Source: Clostridia bacterium
GTDB lineage: Bacteria > Bacillota > Clostridia > UBA1212
DNA: 64,000 nt
Reading direction: 5' to 3'
NCBI GenBank assembly: GCA_017444825.1
Contig: JAFSVU010000027.1
Location: 1 to 64,000 of the forward strand
The translations under genes and the position numbers were made by a program. A model generated the notes under the pieces. It was not told the DNA's origin. It saw only the letters and a program-made list of their open reading frames with translations, and ran no database searches. Below, in pieces: positions 39,869-48,921 of this stretch (its first letter is position 1; each line of letters begins with the position of its first letter).

Positions 39869-41419
39869 TTATCCGTTGATTACCTTGAACGTGGTGAACA
39901 CCGCCAGGTGGTCCGAGGCCTGGTAGCTGCCTTCCGCAAGAAGGAATGTCTCGTAGGTCAGCGGCTCGAACAGGCCCTCAGTGTAGAACACGTAGTCAAT
40001 GGGCTCTCTTGTGGGCTCATACTTTGAGTAGGACTTGTCGTAGTATTTCGCAAGCGTGGCCGTGTGGTTTTTGTCCACGGTGACGGGGGCGTTAAGGCGG
40101 GTGTCCTTCAGAGTCAGCCTGCATTCATTGCCGTCAGAATCGGTGGTTGAGAGAGTGCCCTCGACCAGCTGAATGGCATCGTGAGTGCCGTCCTTTGACT
40201 TGGTGCGGAGGGTGTTGAAGTCGCCGCCCACGAATATGGCCTTGCCCGAAAACTGCTGTGCATGGCGGACGATGATTGCCATCTGTTCAGCACGGAGAGC
40301 GTTGCCCTCGGCTTTCTCCTTGTCGCCGTTTATATCGAGATGGGTGTTATAGTAAACATATTCGGTGCCCGTGACCTTGTCTTTGAAGAGGCCCCAGGAG
40401 CAGATCCTTACGTAGGAAGAGTTGGAAAAACGCGAGCCGGCCATGTCCGGTGTGGGGGAGAGCCAGAAGGTGCCGGAATCGAGAAGGTCGAATTTGTCCT
40501 TGCGGTAGTAGATGGTATTGGCTTCGCTGCCCTCCGTCCGCTCCGCTCCGAAGCTGTCGTAGGAGTCGTTGAAAACGAATGAATTCAGCCATTTCCGCCA
40601 CTGGGCAGTGACTTCCTGAAGCCCTGCGATATCCGGAATGTGTTCCTCGATGAAGCTGCGGAAAAGGGCCGCCCTGATTGCAAAAGGAGCGTTGTTGCCC
40701 GCCTCTGTCTGGATGTTGAACGTTAAAATGTTCAGTATATCGTTGCCCGCCGTGCGTTCGAAGACCTCGTAAACGTCCGGCACCTCATAATCTGCCGCTT
40801 TATCCACAGTCACAAACCTCATCTCGCTTATCAGGAGCGTCTCACCGTTCTTAACGGCGATCTGCTCAAAATTCAGCCTGAACACCTGATACATGTCCTG
40901 GTTGATGTCGTCCGAGAGATCGAACACCAGATACGTCCAGCCCTCATTCGCTATCTTTGCGGTACGTTCAGCCCCTTTGATGGAGTAGTCGTCCGTGGTG
41001 TTGGAGCCTGTGAGAGACACCAGCTTGTCGTGGGAACTTACGTATTTTACCTTCAAAACCACCACCGGATTCTGCTCGATGCTCACCGGCGCCACGCCAA
41101 GTTCCTTGCAGAATTCCCTGTATTCAAACAAGACCTCGGGTCTGTCCGAATTGCCTTTTTTCACGCCCTTTGACGTGATCTTAAGAACGTTTCCGTACTC
41201 CTGATCCTTCTCATAACCAACGTCGCACAGTTTTCTGTGGGTGAAATAATCAAGAACCTTCCTTGAGAGCGCCGCATTAAAGTCGATGGCTCCCGTGTCA
41301 ACTGTTACATTGGGGTCGTACTTCGGACCGCCGCAGCCTGACGCCAATACCGCCAGCGCAGCCACCATAACAAAAGCGATAACCAAAGAAATTTCGGATA
41401 CGTGTCTTGTCTGATTCAT
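39869..41419 (-). CDS. Endonuclease/exonuclease/phosphatase-fold lipoprotein (516 aa)
   Basis: A type II signal peptide with lipobox LASGC (Cys29) anchors it outside the membrane. Residues 30-230 are an uncharacterised beta-rich region. From about 230 the EEP fold is clear: ILTFNIQ, GLQEVT (catalytic Glu), YYNTHLD, GGDFNTL and SDHLAVF with the terminal Asp-His pair. The family includes DNases, sphingomyelinases and phosphoinositide phosphatases; a secreted phosphodiesterase or phosphatase is likely, substrate unknown. AAGGAG precedes the ATG. It is divergent from surface protein D. Confidence 0.85.
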   Translation of the reverse strand: MNQTRHVSEISLVIAFVMVAALAVLASGCGGPKYDPNVTVDTGAIDFNAALSRKVLDYFTHRKLCDVGYEKDQEYGNVLKITSKGVKKGNSDRPEVLFEYREFCKELGVAPVSIEQNPVVVLKVKYVSSHDKLVSLTGSNTTDDYSIKGAERTAKIANEGWTYLVFDLSDDINQDMYQVFRLNFEQIAVKNGETLLISEMRFVTVDKAADYEVPDVYEVFERTAGNDILNILTFNIQTEAGNNAPFAIRAALFRSFIEEHIPDIAGLQEVTAQWRKWLNSFVFNDSYDSFGAERTEGSEANTIYYRKDKFDLLDSGTFWLSPTPDMAGSRFSNSSYVRICSWGLFKDKVTGTEYVYYNTHLDINGDKEKAEGNALRAEQMAIIVRHAQQFSGKAIFVGGDFNTLRTKSKDGTHDAIQLVEGTLSTTDSDGNECRLTLKDTRLNAPVTVDKNHTATLAKYYDKSYSKYEPTREPIDYVFYTEGLFEPLTYETFLLAEGSYQASDHLAVFTTFKVING

Positions 41420-41450
41420 ATGCAGGTCTCCTTCTTATTGGATCGAGACG

Positions 41451-41479
41451 ATTATTGCAAAAAACGCCCCGTTTTTCAA
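41451..41479 (-). promoter_or_regulatory. Promoter of the EEP lipoprotein
   Basis: On the minus strand TTGAAA (41474-41479), 17-bp spacer and AATAAT (41451-41456) with a TG at the extended -10 position. Confidence 0.65.
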
Positions 41480-41506
41480 ACTTTTTTCAAACTGGATCCG
41501 GACGGG

Positions 41507-41535
41507 TTGAAGTGCGTCCATCTAAATTGTATAAT
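41507..41535 (+). promoter_or_regulatory. Promoter of surface protein D
   Basis: TTGAAG (41507-41512), 17-bp spacer, perfect TATAAT (41530-41535), 53 bp before the ATG. It is back to back with the EEP promoter, so the pair could be jointly controlled. Confidence 0.82.
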
Positions 41536-41588
41536 TATTTTAGAAGATCCGGCGCGGAAAGCGCACATCACACACGGAGGTTGTTAAA

Positions 41589-42818
41589 ATGAGAAAGATA
41601 ATGGCATTGGTTATTGTTGTTTCCATAGTGATCGGTATGCTCGGCTTGGCTGTGTTTGCCGATGAGGCAGATCCGTCAAATCCGGGGCTGACCGTTACAA
41701 GCGAGCCGGGAAGGCTGAAGATCGTTCTTGAGGGAGAATTCGGCGAAAAGGACTGGGTAGGCGTTTACAAGAACGGAGAGACCACGGATCCGGACAACGG
41801 CGGCATTGCATCGTTAGTATGGTGGTATGCCGGAACGGCGGGTTCGACCGTTGAGCTCCCGGCTGAAAGTGAAAATGTGATCTATAACCGGCCCGATGAG
41901 TTTATCATTGACGGCGTCATAGTACCAGGCGACTACGCTGTGATGGTTCTTGCGGACGACGGATACGTTCTGAAGGAAGGCTACACCCCCTACTATATCA
42001 CCGTCGAGAGCACCGTGGTGGAGGGCGAGGACACCGACAAGACTCCTTCGGAGCTTCTTTTCTTCAGCGATGACACCTACGGGGACCTGTTCATCGGCAC
42101 CAACGACATCGATGACTTTGACTACGATGACGAGAAAAAGTGCTTTGTGGCCGACGTCAGGGAGTCCAATGACCCGTACATTGAGCTTGGTCTCTCGCCA
42201 ATGATGGCAACCGGAGGCATGGCACAGCTTACCGCTGCGGACGCACAGGTGATCTCGATAGGAGTGAGATTCGACCCCACTGCGGCAAACGAACTTGAGT
42301 TCTACTACCAGACAGAGGACTTCCCGGGACTTGCCGAGGCCCAGAAGGTAATGGCAGACTATTCAAATACAGACGGCTATCAGTTTGTGAACATCGATCT
42401 CAGACAGGCTCCCAACTGGTCCGGCACGCCTCTGAACTGCCGCTATGACGTTTTCAGAAGCTCTAAAAAGGCCTGTAGCCTTGAGATATATTACATAGGC
42501 TTCTTCAAATCCATGGCAGGCGCCAATGAGTTCGGCGAGGCATGGTTGGCAAAAGGCGGCGGGGCGAACGATCCCTCCGTGACGGAAGCTCCGGAAACGA
42601 CGGACGCGCCTGAAGTTACAGCCTCCCCTGATGACCCGACCGCTCCTCCCGAAGAAGAGCCCACCGAGGAAATCCCGGTGGCTACTCCCGATACTCCCGA
42701 TACTCCCGAAGAGACCGGGTCTCCCGCGAAGAAAGGCTGCGGCGGTGTCGTACCCGGCATCAGTATGCTCCCGGCTATCATTGGAGCGGCACTTTTGATC
42801 CGCAGAAAAAAGAAATGA
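41589..42818 (+). CDS. Surface protein D: KDW module, stalk, GCGG-type anchor (409 aa)
   Basis: Function not recognised. Signal peptide 1-24 (ending VFA). Residues 33-140 form the KDW module shared with protein C (EKDWVGVYKNGE, GDYAVMVLADDGYVL). Residues 152-310 are a separate all-beta-looking domain with no recognised family (FVADVRESNDPYIELGL, ISIGVRFD, YQFVNIDLRQ). This region resembles a carbohydrate-binding jelly roll in texture, but that is only an impression. A Pro/Glu/Thr stalk (328-379) leads to KKGCGG (381-386), a hydrophobic helix and RRKKK. GGAGG lies 10 nt before the ATG. Confidence 0.72.
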   Translation: MRKIMALVIVVSIVIGMLGLAVFADEADPSNPGLTVTSEPGRLKIVLEGEFGEKDWVGVYKNGETTDPDNGGIASLVWWYAGTAGSTVELPAESENVIYNRPDEFIIDGVIVPGDYAVMVLADDGYVLKEGYTPYYITVESTVVEGEDTDKTPSELLFFSDDTYGDLFIGTNDIDDFDYDDEKKCFVADVRESNDPYIELGLSPMMATGGMAQLTAADAQVISIGVRFDPTAANELEFYYQTEDFPGLAEAQKVMADYSNTDGYQFVNIDLRQAPNWSGTPLNCRYDVFRSSKKACSLEIYYIGFFKSMAGANEFGEAWLAKGGGANDPSVTEAPETTDAPEVTASPDDPTAPPEEEPTEEIPVATPDTPDTPEETGSPAKKGCGGVVPGISMLPAIIGAALLIRRKKK

Positions 42819-42843
42819 TACCGGATAATTAAATGTGAAGACC

Positions 42844-42888
42844 GCCCCGCGGGAGCTTTTTCGGCCCTTGCGGGGCCGCGTTATTATT
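42844..42888 (+). terminator. Possible terminator after surface protein D
   Basis: GCCCCGC (42844-42850) pairs with GCGGGGC (42870-42876); only an interrupted T-rich stretch follows. Confidence 0.4.
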
Positions 42889-42915
42889 GAAAACCGCAGT
42901 ACTTTGTGGTATATT
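42887..42915 (+). promoter_or_regulatory. Promoter of the DUF368 gene
   Basis: TTGAAA (42887-42892), 17-bp spacer ending in GTGG, TATATT (42910-42915). Its position rules out the in-frame GTG at 42906 as the translation start, since that codon would lie upstream of the mRNA start. Confidence 0.75.
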
Positions 42916-42986
42916 GGTTAAAATTCCTGCGGTGTGTCTGCCGCGGGATAATTCAACCTTCTGCGGCGGGGTTTTTTACGGTTCAC

Positions 42987-43988
42987 ATGCGTGGATCAGG
43001 GCCCGTTCCGCAGGGAAAGCTGGTTTCTTTTATGCTGATTACTGCTTTGCATGGTCTTGCAATGGCAATTGCCGATGCGGTCCCCGGCGTTTCCGGCGGC
43101 ACGATCGGTTTTATCCTTGGTTTTTACGATAAATTCATAACTTCTCTTCACAATCTTCTGTCCCGTGACAAAAAGGAAAGAGTGGACGCGGTCAAATACC
43201 TTCTCAAGCTGGGAATCGGCTGGGTCATTGGCTTTGTACTTTCGATGCTTCTTCTCAAGAATCTTTTTGAGCAGCACGTTTATATAATGTGCTCCGCATT
43301 CATCGGGCTTACGGTGGCGGCCATCCCGTTTATCATCATTGCCGAGAAGGACAACCTCAAAGGAAAGTATTACAACATTGTGTGGACGGTGGTGGGAGCC
43401 GGCCTTGTGGTCGGTATCACCATGCTGAGATATGTGGAGGGGCTGAATCTTAACGTCAGCTTCGTGGACGGCATTCAGGGCTGGCAGTATCTTTACGTGT
43501 TCGTGGTGGGCTTTGTGGCTATATCTGCGATGATGCTTCCGGGCCTTTCGGGCTCGTCCGTGATGCTGATATTTGGCGTTTATTATCCCGCCATTGCCGC
43601 GGCTCACGAGATACTGCATTTCAACGGCAATCTGGGCAGGACCATACTCGGAATGCTTCCCATGGGCGTCGGACTTATCGTTGGCATCCTGGTGTCGGTA
43701 AAGGGCGTGAAGATCGCTTTTGAAAAGCACAGAAGCGCCGCCGTTTACTGCGTTCTCGGAATGACTGCGGCGTCCGTTTTCCCGATCTGCGTTGCGCCGG
43801 GGAGCATCCTTCATCAGATATCAGCAGACGAAGCAGCTTATTATTCGCCGATGACATTGGTGCCTTTTAAAGAGAACTCGATAAACGTGGTCGCGTTTAT
43901 CGTTGGCGCTGCTGTGATAGTAGGGCTTGAAATTCTCAGGCTTAAGCTCGGCAAAAAGGCCGAAGGGGACAAAGCAGGTGAGAACTGA
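42987..43988 (+). CDS. DUF368 polytopic membrane protein
   Basis: Predicted integral membrane protein with about eight hydrophobic helices. The family signature ADAVPGVSGGTIGFILGFYDKF is near the N-terminus, and a second related motif, GLSGSSVMLIFGVYYP, is in the middle, pointing to an inverted internal repeat. DUF368 proteins (PopT-like) have been linked to export or flipping of undecaprenyl phosphate (recalled); here that would fit a cell-envelope role. The start is uncertain: ATG 42987 is used, ATG 43032 is possible, and neither has a good ribosome-binding site. Its 3' end overlaps trmK by 11 bp. Confidence 0.82.
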   Translation: MRGSGPVPQGKLVSFMLITALHGLAMAIADAVPGVSGGTIGFILGFYDKFITSLHNLLSRDKKERVDAVKYLLKLGIGWVIGFVLSMLLLKNLFEQHVYIMCSAFIGLTVAAIPFIIIAEKDNLKGKYYNIVWTVVGAGLVVGITMLRYVEGLNLNVSFVDGIQGWQYLYVFVVGFVAISAMMLPGLSGSSVMLIFGVYYPAIAAAHEILHFNGNLGRTILGMLPMGVGLIVGILVSVKGVKIAFEKHRSAAVYCVLGMTAASVFPICVAPGSILHQISADEAAYYSPMTLVPFKENSINVVAFIVGAAVIVGLEILRLKLGKKAEGDKAGEN

Positions 43989-44724
43989 CAGGGGACCGGC
44001 ACTTTCGAAAAGACTTGAGACCGTAAAGAACGTGATCGGAGAGTGCGGCACGTTTGCGGACATTGGTTCCGATCATGCGCTGCTGCCCGTAAGAATGGTC
44101 ATGGACGGACAGGCCGGGAAGGCGATCGTCACGGATCTGAGAAAAGGGCCTCTTGAGACTGCGGCGGGAAATATAGACAGGTACTGCCCGGGACTTAAGG
44201 ACAGATTCAGCCTTAGGCAGGGCAGCGGACTTTCGGTCCTCAAAAAGGGCGAGGCGGAGGTCAAGGCCATATGCGGCATGGGCGGGCTCCTGATAGAGGA
44301 GATCATTGAGGATGATTTCGATATCGCTTCAGAGGGGAGGCTCGTGCTTCAGCCAAATACGAGTCTGCCGGAACTGAGAGTTTTTCTGCTGTCGAAGGGC
44401 TTTGAAATAAAAAACGAGACCGGTATCTGCGATGCGGGCCACAGCTATGCGGTGATCGACTGTGTTTACACGGGTGTTAAAAGAACGATAAGCGCAGACA
44501 GTATCGAGGCTGTAGCCGGGGAGTTCATCGGAAGAGACAGGGACCCGGAGGGCGTGAAATACCTGAAGGCCCTGAGGAGAAGGTACGAGATACCTCTTGC
44601 AAAAATAAACGAGAGAGACGGCGCTGAAGGCCCGGCCCGGGATTTTGCGAAAAAAAACAAAAGACAGGCTGAGCTTGAAAGCGTGATCTTAAAGATCGAT
44701 GCGATTTTAGGAGACAATAAATGA
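43978..44724 (+). CDS. trmK: tRNA (adenine(22)-N1)-methyltransferase, TrmK family
   Basis: SAM-dependent methyltransferase that modifies A22 in the D arm of tRNA. LSKRLETVKNVI, FADIGSDHALLPV (SAM loop), VTDLRKGPLETA and ICGMGGLLIEEII are the usual TrmK blocks; the C-terminal half is helical. The frame opens at ATG 43927, deep inside the DUF368 gene. The GTG at 43978 has AAGGGGA 8 nt upstream and gives an N-terminus that aligns with the family, so it is taken as the start. 248 aa. Its stop overlaps the next start (ATGA), so it is coupled to nif3. Confidence 0.9.
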   Translation: MRTDRGPALSKRLETVKNVIGECGTFADIGSDHALLPVRMVMDGQAGKAIVTDLRKGPLETAAGNIDRYCPGLKDRFSLRQGSGLSVLKKGEAEVKAICGMGGLLIEEIIEDDFDIASEGRLVLQPNTSLPELRVFLLSKGFEIKNETGICDAGHSYAVIDCVYTGVKRTISADSIEAVAGEFIGRDRDPEGVKYLKALRRRYEIPLAKINERDGAEGPARDFAKKNKRQAELESVILKIDAILGDNK

Positions 44725-45527
44725 TTCATAATGATTTGATCCAGTGGATAGATTATTTTGCGCCAAGGGAATTGGCGTGTGAGTGGGACAACGTGGGCCT
44801 CATGACAGGAGATCTCAGCGATGAGACGAAGAACGTGCTGTTCTGCCTTGACCTGACGTTGGCGGATATAGGCCTTGCGAAAAAGACGGGCATTAACCTC
44901 ATCATCACCCACCATCCGCTGATCTTCGATAAAGAGGCGCCGATAGAAGAGGGCAGTCTCTTGCAACAGAAGCTGGACGCACTTGAGGAAGCCGGTATCA
45001 CCGTTTATTCTGCGCACACAAACCTTGACTTTGCGTCAGGCGGCGTGAACGACGTGCTTTTCAGAAAGCTGCGGCTGGCAGATCCGAAGAAGGTCGATGG
45101 CGACACCCATCTTTACGGAACTCTCCCGGAGGCTGAGGAGCTTGGCGCGTTTTACGAGAGGATCACGGCTGATTTTGAAAGCTTTAACGCCAAGATAGTG
45201 AAGCCGAAGGATATGGAGCTTGACGACAATGTCGTAAAAGTGGCTGTGTGCTGCGGCGCTTTTGACGGTGAGACCCGTTGGCTCGTCGAGAACAACGTCG
45301 ACGTGGTGGTGACGGGCGAAATGAAGCACAGCAGGGCTCTGGAGCTTATGGAGCTGGGCATTGCCGCGATAGAGCTGGGACACTACGAGACCGAGATAGG
45401 CGGCATCAAATCCCTGGCGACACACATAAAAAAGAGCCTGCAGGGGCAACTGGAGCAGGACGGTGCGGCTGTGAGGCTCTCGCCGAAAACAAATCCCTAC
45501 TACGATATCATAGGTTTTTCGGAGTGA
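44721..45527 (+). CDS. Nif3-like dinuclear metal-centre protein
   Basis: Member of the Nif3/YqfO family, conserved but without an agreed function (GTP cyclohydrolase-like claims exist for some). Metal ligands show in ITHHPLIF (His-His), the AHTNLD region, and GHYETE near the C-terminus. 268 aa without the PII-like insertion found in longer homologues. The trmK-nif3 pairing with a 4-bp overlap is common in Firmicutes. tsaD follows 3 bp later. Confidence 0.92.
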   Translation: MIHNDLIQWIDYFAPRELACEWDNVGLMTGDLSDETKNVLFCLDLTLADIGLAKKTGINLIITHHPLIFDKEAPIEEGSLLQQKLDALEEAGITVYSAHTNLDFASGGVNDVLFRKLRLADPKKVDGDTHLYGTLPEAEELGAFYERITADFESFNAKIVKPKDMELDDNVVKVAVCCGAFDGETRWLVENNVDVVVTGEMKHSRALELMELGIAAIELGHYETEIGGIKSLATHIKKSLQGQLEQDGAAVRLSPKTNPYYDIIGFSE

Positions 45528-45530
45528 CCA

Positions 45531-46547
45531 ATGGCTGACTTTTTAACGCTTGGAATAGAAAGCAGCTGTGACGAGACTTCGGCTGCGGTGGTCGCAAACG
45601 GACGGAAACTGCTCTCGAACGTCATCTCATCCTCTCTTGAGCTCCACAAGGCTTACGGCGGGGTGGTCCCGGAGATCGCCTCAAGAAAGCATCTGGAGTT
45701 CATAGTGCCCGTCATCGACAGCGCGCTCAAGGAGGCCGGAACGTCCCTTGAACGGATCAATGCCATTGGCGTCACGTTCGGCCCCGGACTTGTGGGAGGA
45801 CTTCTGGTGGGTCTCATGGCGGCCAAGGGCCTTGCGTATGCGGCGGGAAAACCGCTGGTGGGCGTCCATCACCTCGAAGGCCACATTTCCGCCAATTTCC
45901 TGGAAAGCCCCGATCTTGAACCTCCGTTTATGACCCTTGTGGCGTCGGGCGGACACAGCCATATAGTGCTGGTGGAGGACTACGGGAAGTATAAGATACT
46001 GGGGAGGACCAGAGACGACGCGGCGGGGGAGGCTTACGATAAGGTCTCGAGAGCCCTCGGCCTCGGCTACCCGGGAGGCCCCGCCATCGACAAGGCCGCA
46101 AAGTCCGGCGATCCGGGATACATCGCATTTCCCAGGACGAGGTTTAAGGATTCATACGATTTCAGCTTTTCGGGCATCAAGACTGCGGTGCTGAACCACC
46201 TTAACAGCCTGAAAATGGCCGAAAAAGACATCCCGGTGAACGATATCTGCGCTTCCTTCCAGGAGGCGGTCTGCGGTGTGCTCTGCGACAATACCTTCAG
46301 AGCCGCAAGGGACACCGGCATGAAGACGGTGGTGCTGGCAGGCGGAGTCGCCGCAAATTCCAAACTCAGGGAGCTTTTTGAGCAGACCGCTTCAAAGAGG
46401 GGAATGAGGCTGGAAAAACCTTCAAGAATACTGTGCACCGACAACGGGGCGATGATCGCAGCCGCCGCGTATTATGCTTACAAAAAGGGCAGGATCTCGG
46501 ATATGACACTGAATGCCGAGGCCACGTATTCCCTGGATGATATGTAA
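45531..46547 (+). CDS. tsaD: tRNA N6-threonylcarbamoyltransferase TsaD
   Basis: Transfers the threonylcarbamoyl group to A37 of ANN-decoding tRNAs. Signatures are [30 protein letters not shown], the metal-ligand His pair in [22 protein letters not shown] and [10 protein letters not shown]. 338 aa is standard. Partner genes tsaB, tsaC and tsaE are not in the window. It forms part of the trmK-nif3-tsaD run of tRNA-linked genes. Confidence 0.97.
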   Translation: MADFLTLGIESSCDETSAAVVANGRKLLSNVISSSLELHKAYGGVVPEIASRKHLEFIVPVIDSALKEAGTSLERINAIGVTFGPGLVGGLLVGLMAAKGLAYAAGKPLVGVHHLEGHISANFLESPDLEPPFMTLVASGGHSHIVLVEDYGKYKILGRTRDDAAGEAYDKVSRALGLGYPGGPAIDKAAKSGDPGYIAFPRTRFKDSYDFSFSGIKTAVLNHLNSLKMAEKDIPVNDICASFQEAVCGVLCDNTFRAARDTGMKTVVLAGGVAANSKLRELFEQTASKRGMRLEKPSRILCTDNGAMIAAAAYYAYKKGRISDMTLNAEATYSLDDM

Positions 46548-46593
46548 AAAACAACAAACAGAAAGGCCGGCAAGAAGCCGCGGAGGAATCCTT

Positions 46594-47439
46594 TTGATCC
46601 ACATCTTTATCGATCTCGAATTTTGCACATGCTTCAGAAAAAGCTCGCCTCTAAGGACCGAGACTATTGAGATCGGAGCTGTCAAGGTTGACGAGAATAA
46701 CAGAATAACGGGAGAGTTCGACAGTCTGGTTAGACCGGATTTCGCGAACTCCATTCCCTCCGCCGAGAGAAACCTCACGGGCATCACATGGCAGATGGTG
46801 GAGAATGAGAGAACCTTCTGCGACGTAATGGAAGAGTTTGTCGGGTGGATAGGCACCGACGACTACATGATCTATTCCTGGTCGAATAACGACCCGCTTC
46901 AGGTGCTGAGAGAGGCCAGAGTAAAGGGCTTCCCCGCAACCGAGATGGGCATGTTTAAGAAGTGGATCGATTTTCAGCAGGTGTTCATGGCTTCCGTGGG
47001 CATGAAAAATCAGGTATCCCTGGAGCATGCAATAGAGCTTGCCGACATGTATTTTGTCGGCGAGGCACACAGAGCCGTTGTGGATTCGTTTAACACAGCC
47101 AGGCTGTTTATCTACTGCAACACTCTTGACACCGTTGAACTGAAGCTCCGGACCATTGACGAGAACGGAACCTTCGGAGCGAACCTGATGCCGGGCAGCA
47201 GGAGGAAGACCGGAAACGGCCACGGCGGAAGGAACGGCAGAAGGAATATAGGTTCTTCGGGAGCCGTTAAACGGGACCGGGAGGATACCGCATATCTGGC
47301 CGCGGGTTCAAAGCCAAAGGCGGCGGCTGCGGGAGCCGGGGATGAGGATGGAACATCCGAAAAAAAGCAGTCAAAACCTTCCCGAAAGAGGTCCGGAAGG
47401 GCTCATAGGGGTGGAAGGAAAAAGAAAACTGTGGTATAA
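46594..47439 (+). CDS. DEDDh 3'-5' exonuclease with basic tail (281 aa)
   Basis: Exonuclease of the RNase T / DNA pol III epsilon superfamily. The Asp-x-Glu of motif I is in FIDLEFCT, motif II includes WSNNDPLQVL, and motif III is EAHRAVVDSFNTARL with the His and Asp. Residues 190-281 are a Gly/Arg/Lys-rich disordered tail (GNGHGGRNGRRN, KRSGRAHRGGRKKK), likely to bind nucleic acid. The frame is open from 46513 inside tsaD, but GGAGG at 46582-46586 lies 7 nt before an in-frame TTG at 46594, giving MIHIFIDLEF, so a TTG start is chosen. Its last codons contain the -10 of the next gene. Confidence 0.8.
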   Translation: MIHIFIDLEFCTCFRKSSPLRTETIEIGAVKVDENNRITGEFDSLVRPDFANSIPSAERNLTGITWQMVENERTFCDVMEEFVGWIGTDDYMIYSWSNNDPLQVLREARVKGFPATEMGMFKKWIDFQQVFMASVGMKNQVSLEHAIELADMYFVGEAHRAVVDSFNTARLFIYCNTLDTVELKLRTIDENGTFGANLMPGSRRKTGNGHGGRNGRRNIGSSGAVKRDREDTAYLAAGSKPKAAAAGAGDEDGTSEKKQSKPSRKRSGRAHRGGRKKKTVV

Positions 47440-47440
47440 T
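47412..47440 (+). promoter_or_regulatory. Extended -10 promoter inside the exonuclease 3' end
   Basis: GTGG plus a perfect TATAAT (47435-47440) overlaps the last Val codons and the TAA stop of the exonuclease gene; the -35 (TGGAAG) is poor. It would drive the zinc-ribbon membrane protein gene. Confidence 0.55.
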
Positions 47441-47539
47441 TTGACTGCCGCGGGACGAGTCGGCAGGGATGCCGGACCGGTACGTTGGTTATGCAGTTAA
47501 CAAACGTCATTGAGACGGGATCAGTCGGGAGTAACTTTT

Positions 47540-48838
47540 ATGGCTACTATTGAGTACAAATGTCCGAATTGTGCCGCGCCGCTCGTATTTGACGCGACCA
47601 AAAAGCTCATCAAATGTGATTTCTGCGACAGTGAATTTGCGCCACGGCTGATAGAAGATGAAAGTGTCGCAAAACCGTCGAAACACGTTAACTCAAGAAT
47701 AGATGACCAGTACATCGAGGGCGAAAAGGCGGAAGTCTACTGGATGAAACTGGACGCGAAGACCGCGGGCTACAGCTGTCCCTCCTGCGGCGGCGCCATT
47801 ATATGCACCGAGAATTCTGCCGCTCTGTTCTGCCCTTATTGCGGAAATCCCGCCATTATCGAGAGCGCTCTTGAGGGAGAATTCAGGCCGGATTACATAA
47901 TTCCTTTTTCAAAAACCAAGGACCAGGCCAAGTCGGCATACAAGCAGTTCGTCACAAAATACAAATATCTTCCGAAGGAGTTCAAAGAGAGCCACGCGCC
48001 GGAAAAGATCACCGGGATATACGTTCCCTACCATCTTATGTCCTGCCGCATATCCGCCAGCGCAGTGTATTCGGGAGAGACTTCGGAATCCTGGACGGTA
48101 GGAAATATCAGATACACAAAAACCAAGTATTATGAGCATAAAAGGGCCGGGTCCATGAGCTTTTACAACGTGCCTTCAGACGCCTCTGCGTCCATTGACG
48201 ACGCCTACATGGAGTCCATAGAGCCCTTTGACTATAACAAAATAGAGCCCTTTAAGGCCGTATATCTTTCGGGATATCTTGCGGACAGATATGATCAGAC
48301 GGCGGATCAGTGCGCGGGGAAAATAGACGAAAGAGTGAAGGGAACCATAACAAAACAGCTGAAGAAATCCGTCACGGACCTTGGTTACGAGAACGTGAAC
48401 GTTAAATCTCATGGCGAGAATATCACGAACAGGACGTTTTCATACGCTCTTTTCCCGCTTTGGCTCCTTAGAACAAAGTACAAGGATCAGTTTTACTATT
48501 TTGCCATGAACGGTCAGACCGGTAAAGTCGCGGGAAAGCTTCCCGTTGACAAAGCAAAGATCAATCTTACCGCACTTGCTTTATCTCTTCTCGGCATACT
48601 GATCGGCCTGGGATTTTATCTTCTTGACGACCATAACCTGATTGGAGGCATCATAGCCTTTATAATCTCAGCCCTTGTTATATTCTTCGTTTCGAGAGGC
48701 TCGATGATCAGAAAGGCCAGCAACGTTTCTCCGAAGTACGAGGCGGACTATTACCAGGATGCCCCCGCAAAGATATCTGTCAATACGGACACATATCTGA
48801 GCTCAAAGACGACTTCGGTCAGGATCAGAGACGACTGA
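47540..48838 (+). CDS. Zinc-ribbon membrane protein (432 aa)
   Basis: Two four-cysteine ribbons at the N-terminus (Cys8/11/26/29 and Cys80/83/98/101), the first TFIIB-like. A large soluble region without a recognised domain follows, then two hydrophobic helices near 341-362 and 370-387 and a polar tail. It probably sits at the inner face of the membrane. The family is common in Clostridia without a known function. The upstream in-frame ATG at 47510 is rejected in favour of 47540, which follows CGGGAG and gives MATIEYKCPNC, the usual beginning for such ribbons. Confidence 0.75.
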   Translation: MATIEYKCPNCAAPLVFDATKKLIKCDFCDSEFAPRLIEDESVAKPSKHVNSRIDDQYIEGEKAEVYWMKLDAKTAGYSCPSCGGAIICTENSAALFCPYCGNPAIIESALEGEFRPDYIIPFSKTKDQAKSAYKQFVTKYKYLPKEFKESHAPEKITGIYVPYHLMSCRISASAVYSGETSESWTVGNIRYTKTKYYEHKRAGSMSFYNVPSDASASIDDAYMESIEPFDYNKIEPFKAVYLSGYLADRYDQTADQCAGKIDERVKGTITKQLKKSVTDLGYENVNVKSHGENITNRTFSYALFPLWLLRTKYKDQFYYFAMNGQTGKVAGKLPVDKAKINLTALALSLLGILIGLGFYLLDDHNLIGGIIAFIISALVIFFVSRGSMIRKASNVSPKYEADYYQDAPAKISVNTDTYLSSKTTSVRIRDD

Positions 48839-48921
48839 GTACGGTACCATGAATTAGAGATCTAACCGGAAGCGGCCTCCGGAGGTTGACCGGCCGATGA
48901 TGAAAGATTGGAGATGAATTT

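Noticed and set aside
42906-42986. GTG start at 42906 for the DUF368 protein
   Set aside because: It lies within the -35/-10 region of a good promoter, so the mRNA would begin downstream of it.
43927-43977. ATG start at 43927 for trmK
   Set aside because: It would overlap the DUF368 gene by 62 bp and lacks a ribosome-binding site; the GTG at 43978 has both a site and a family-like N-terminus.
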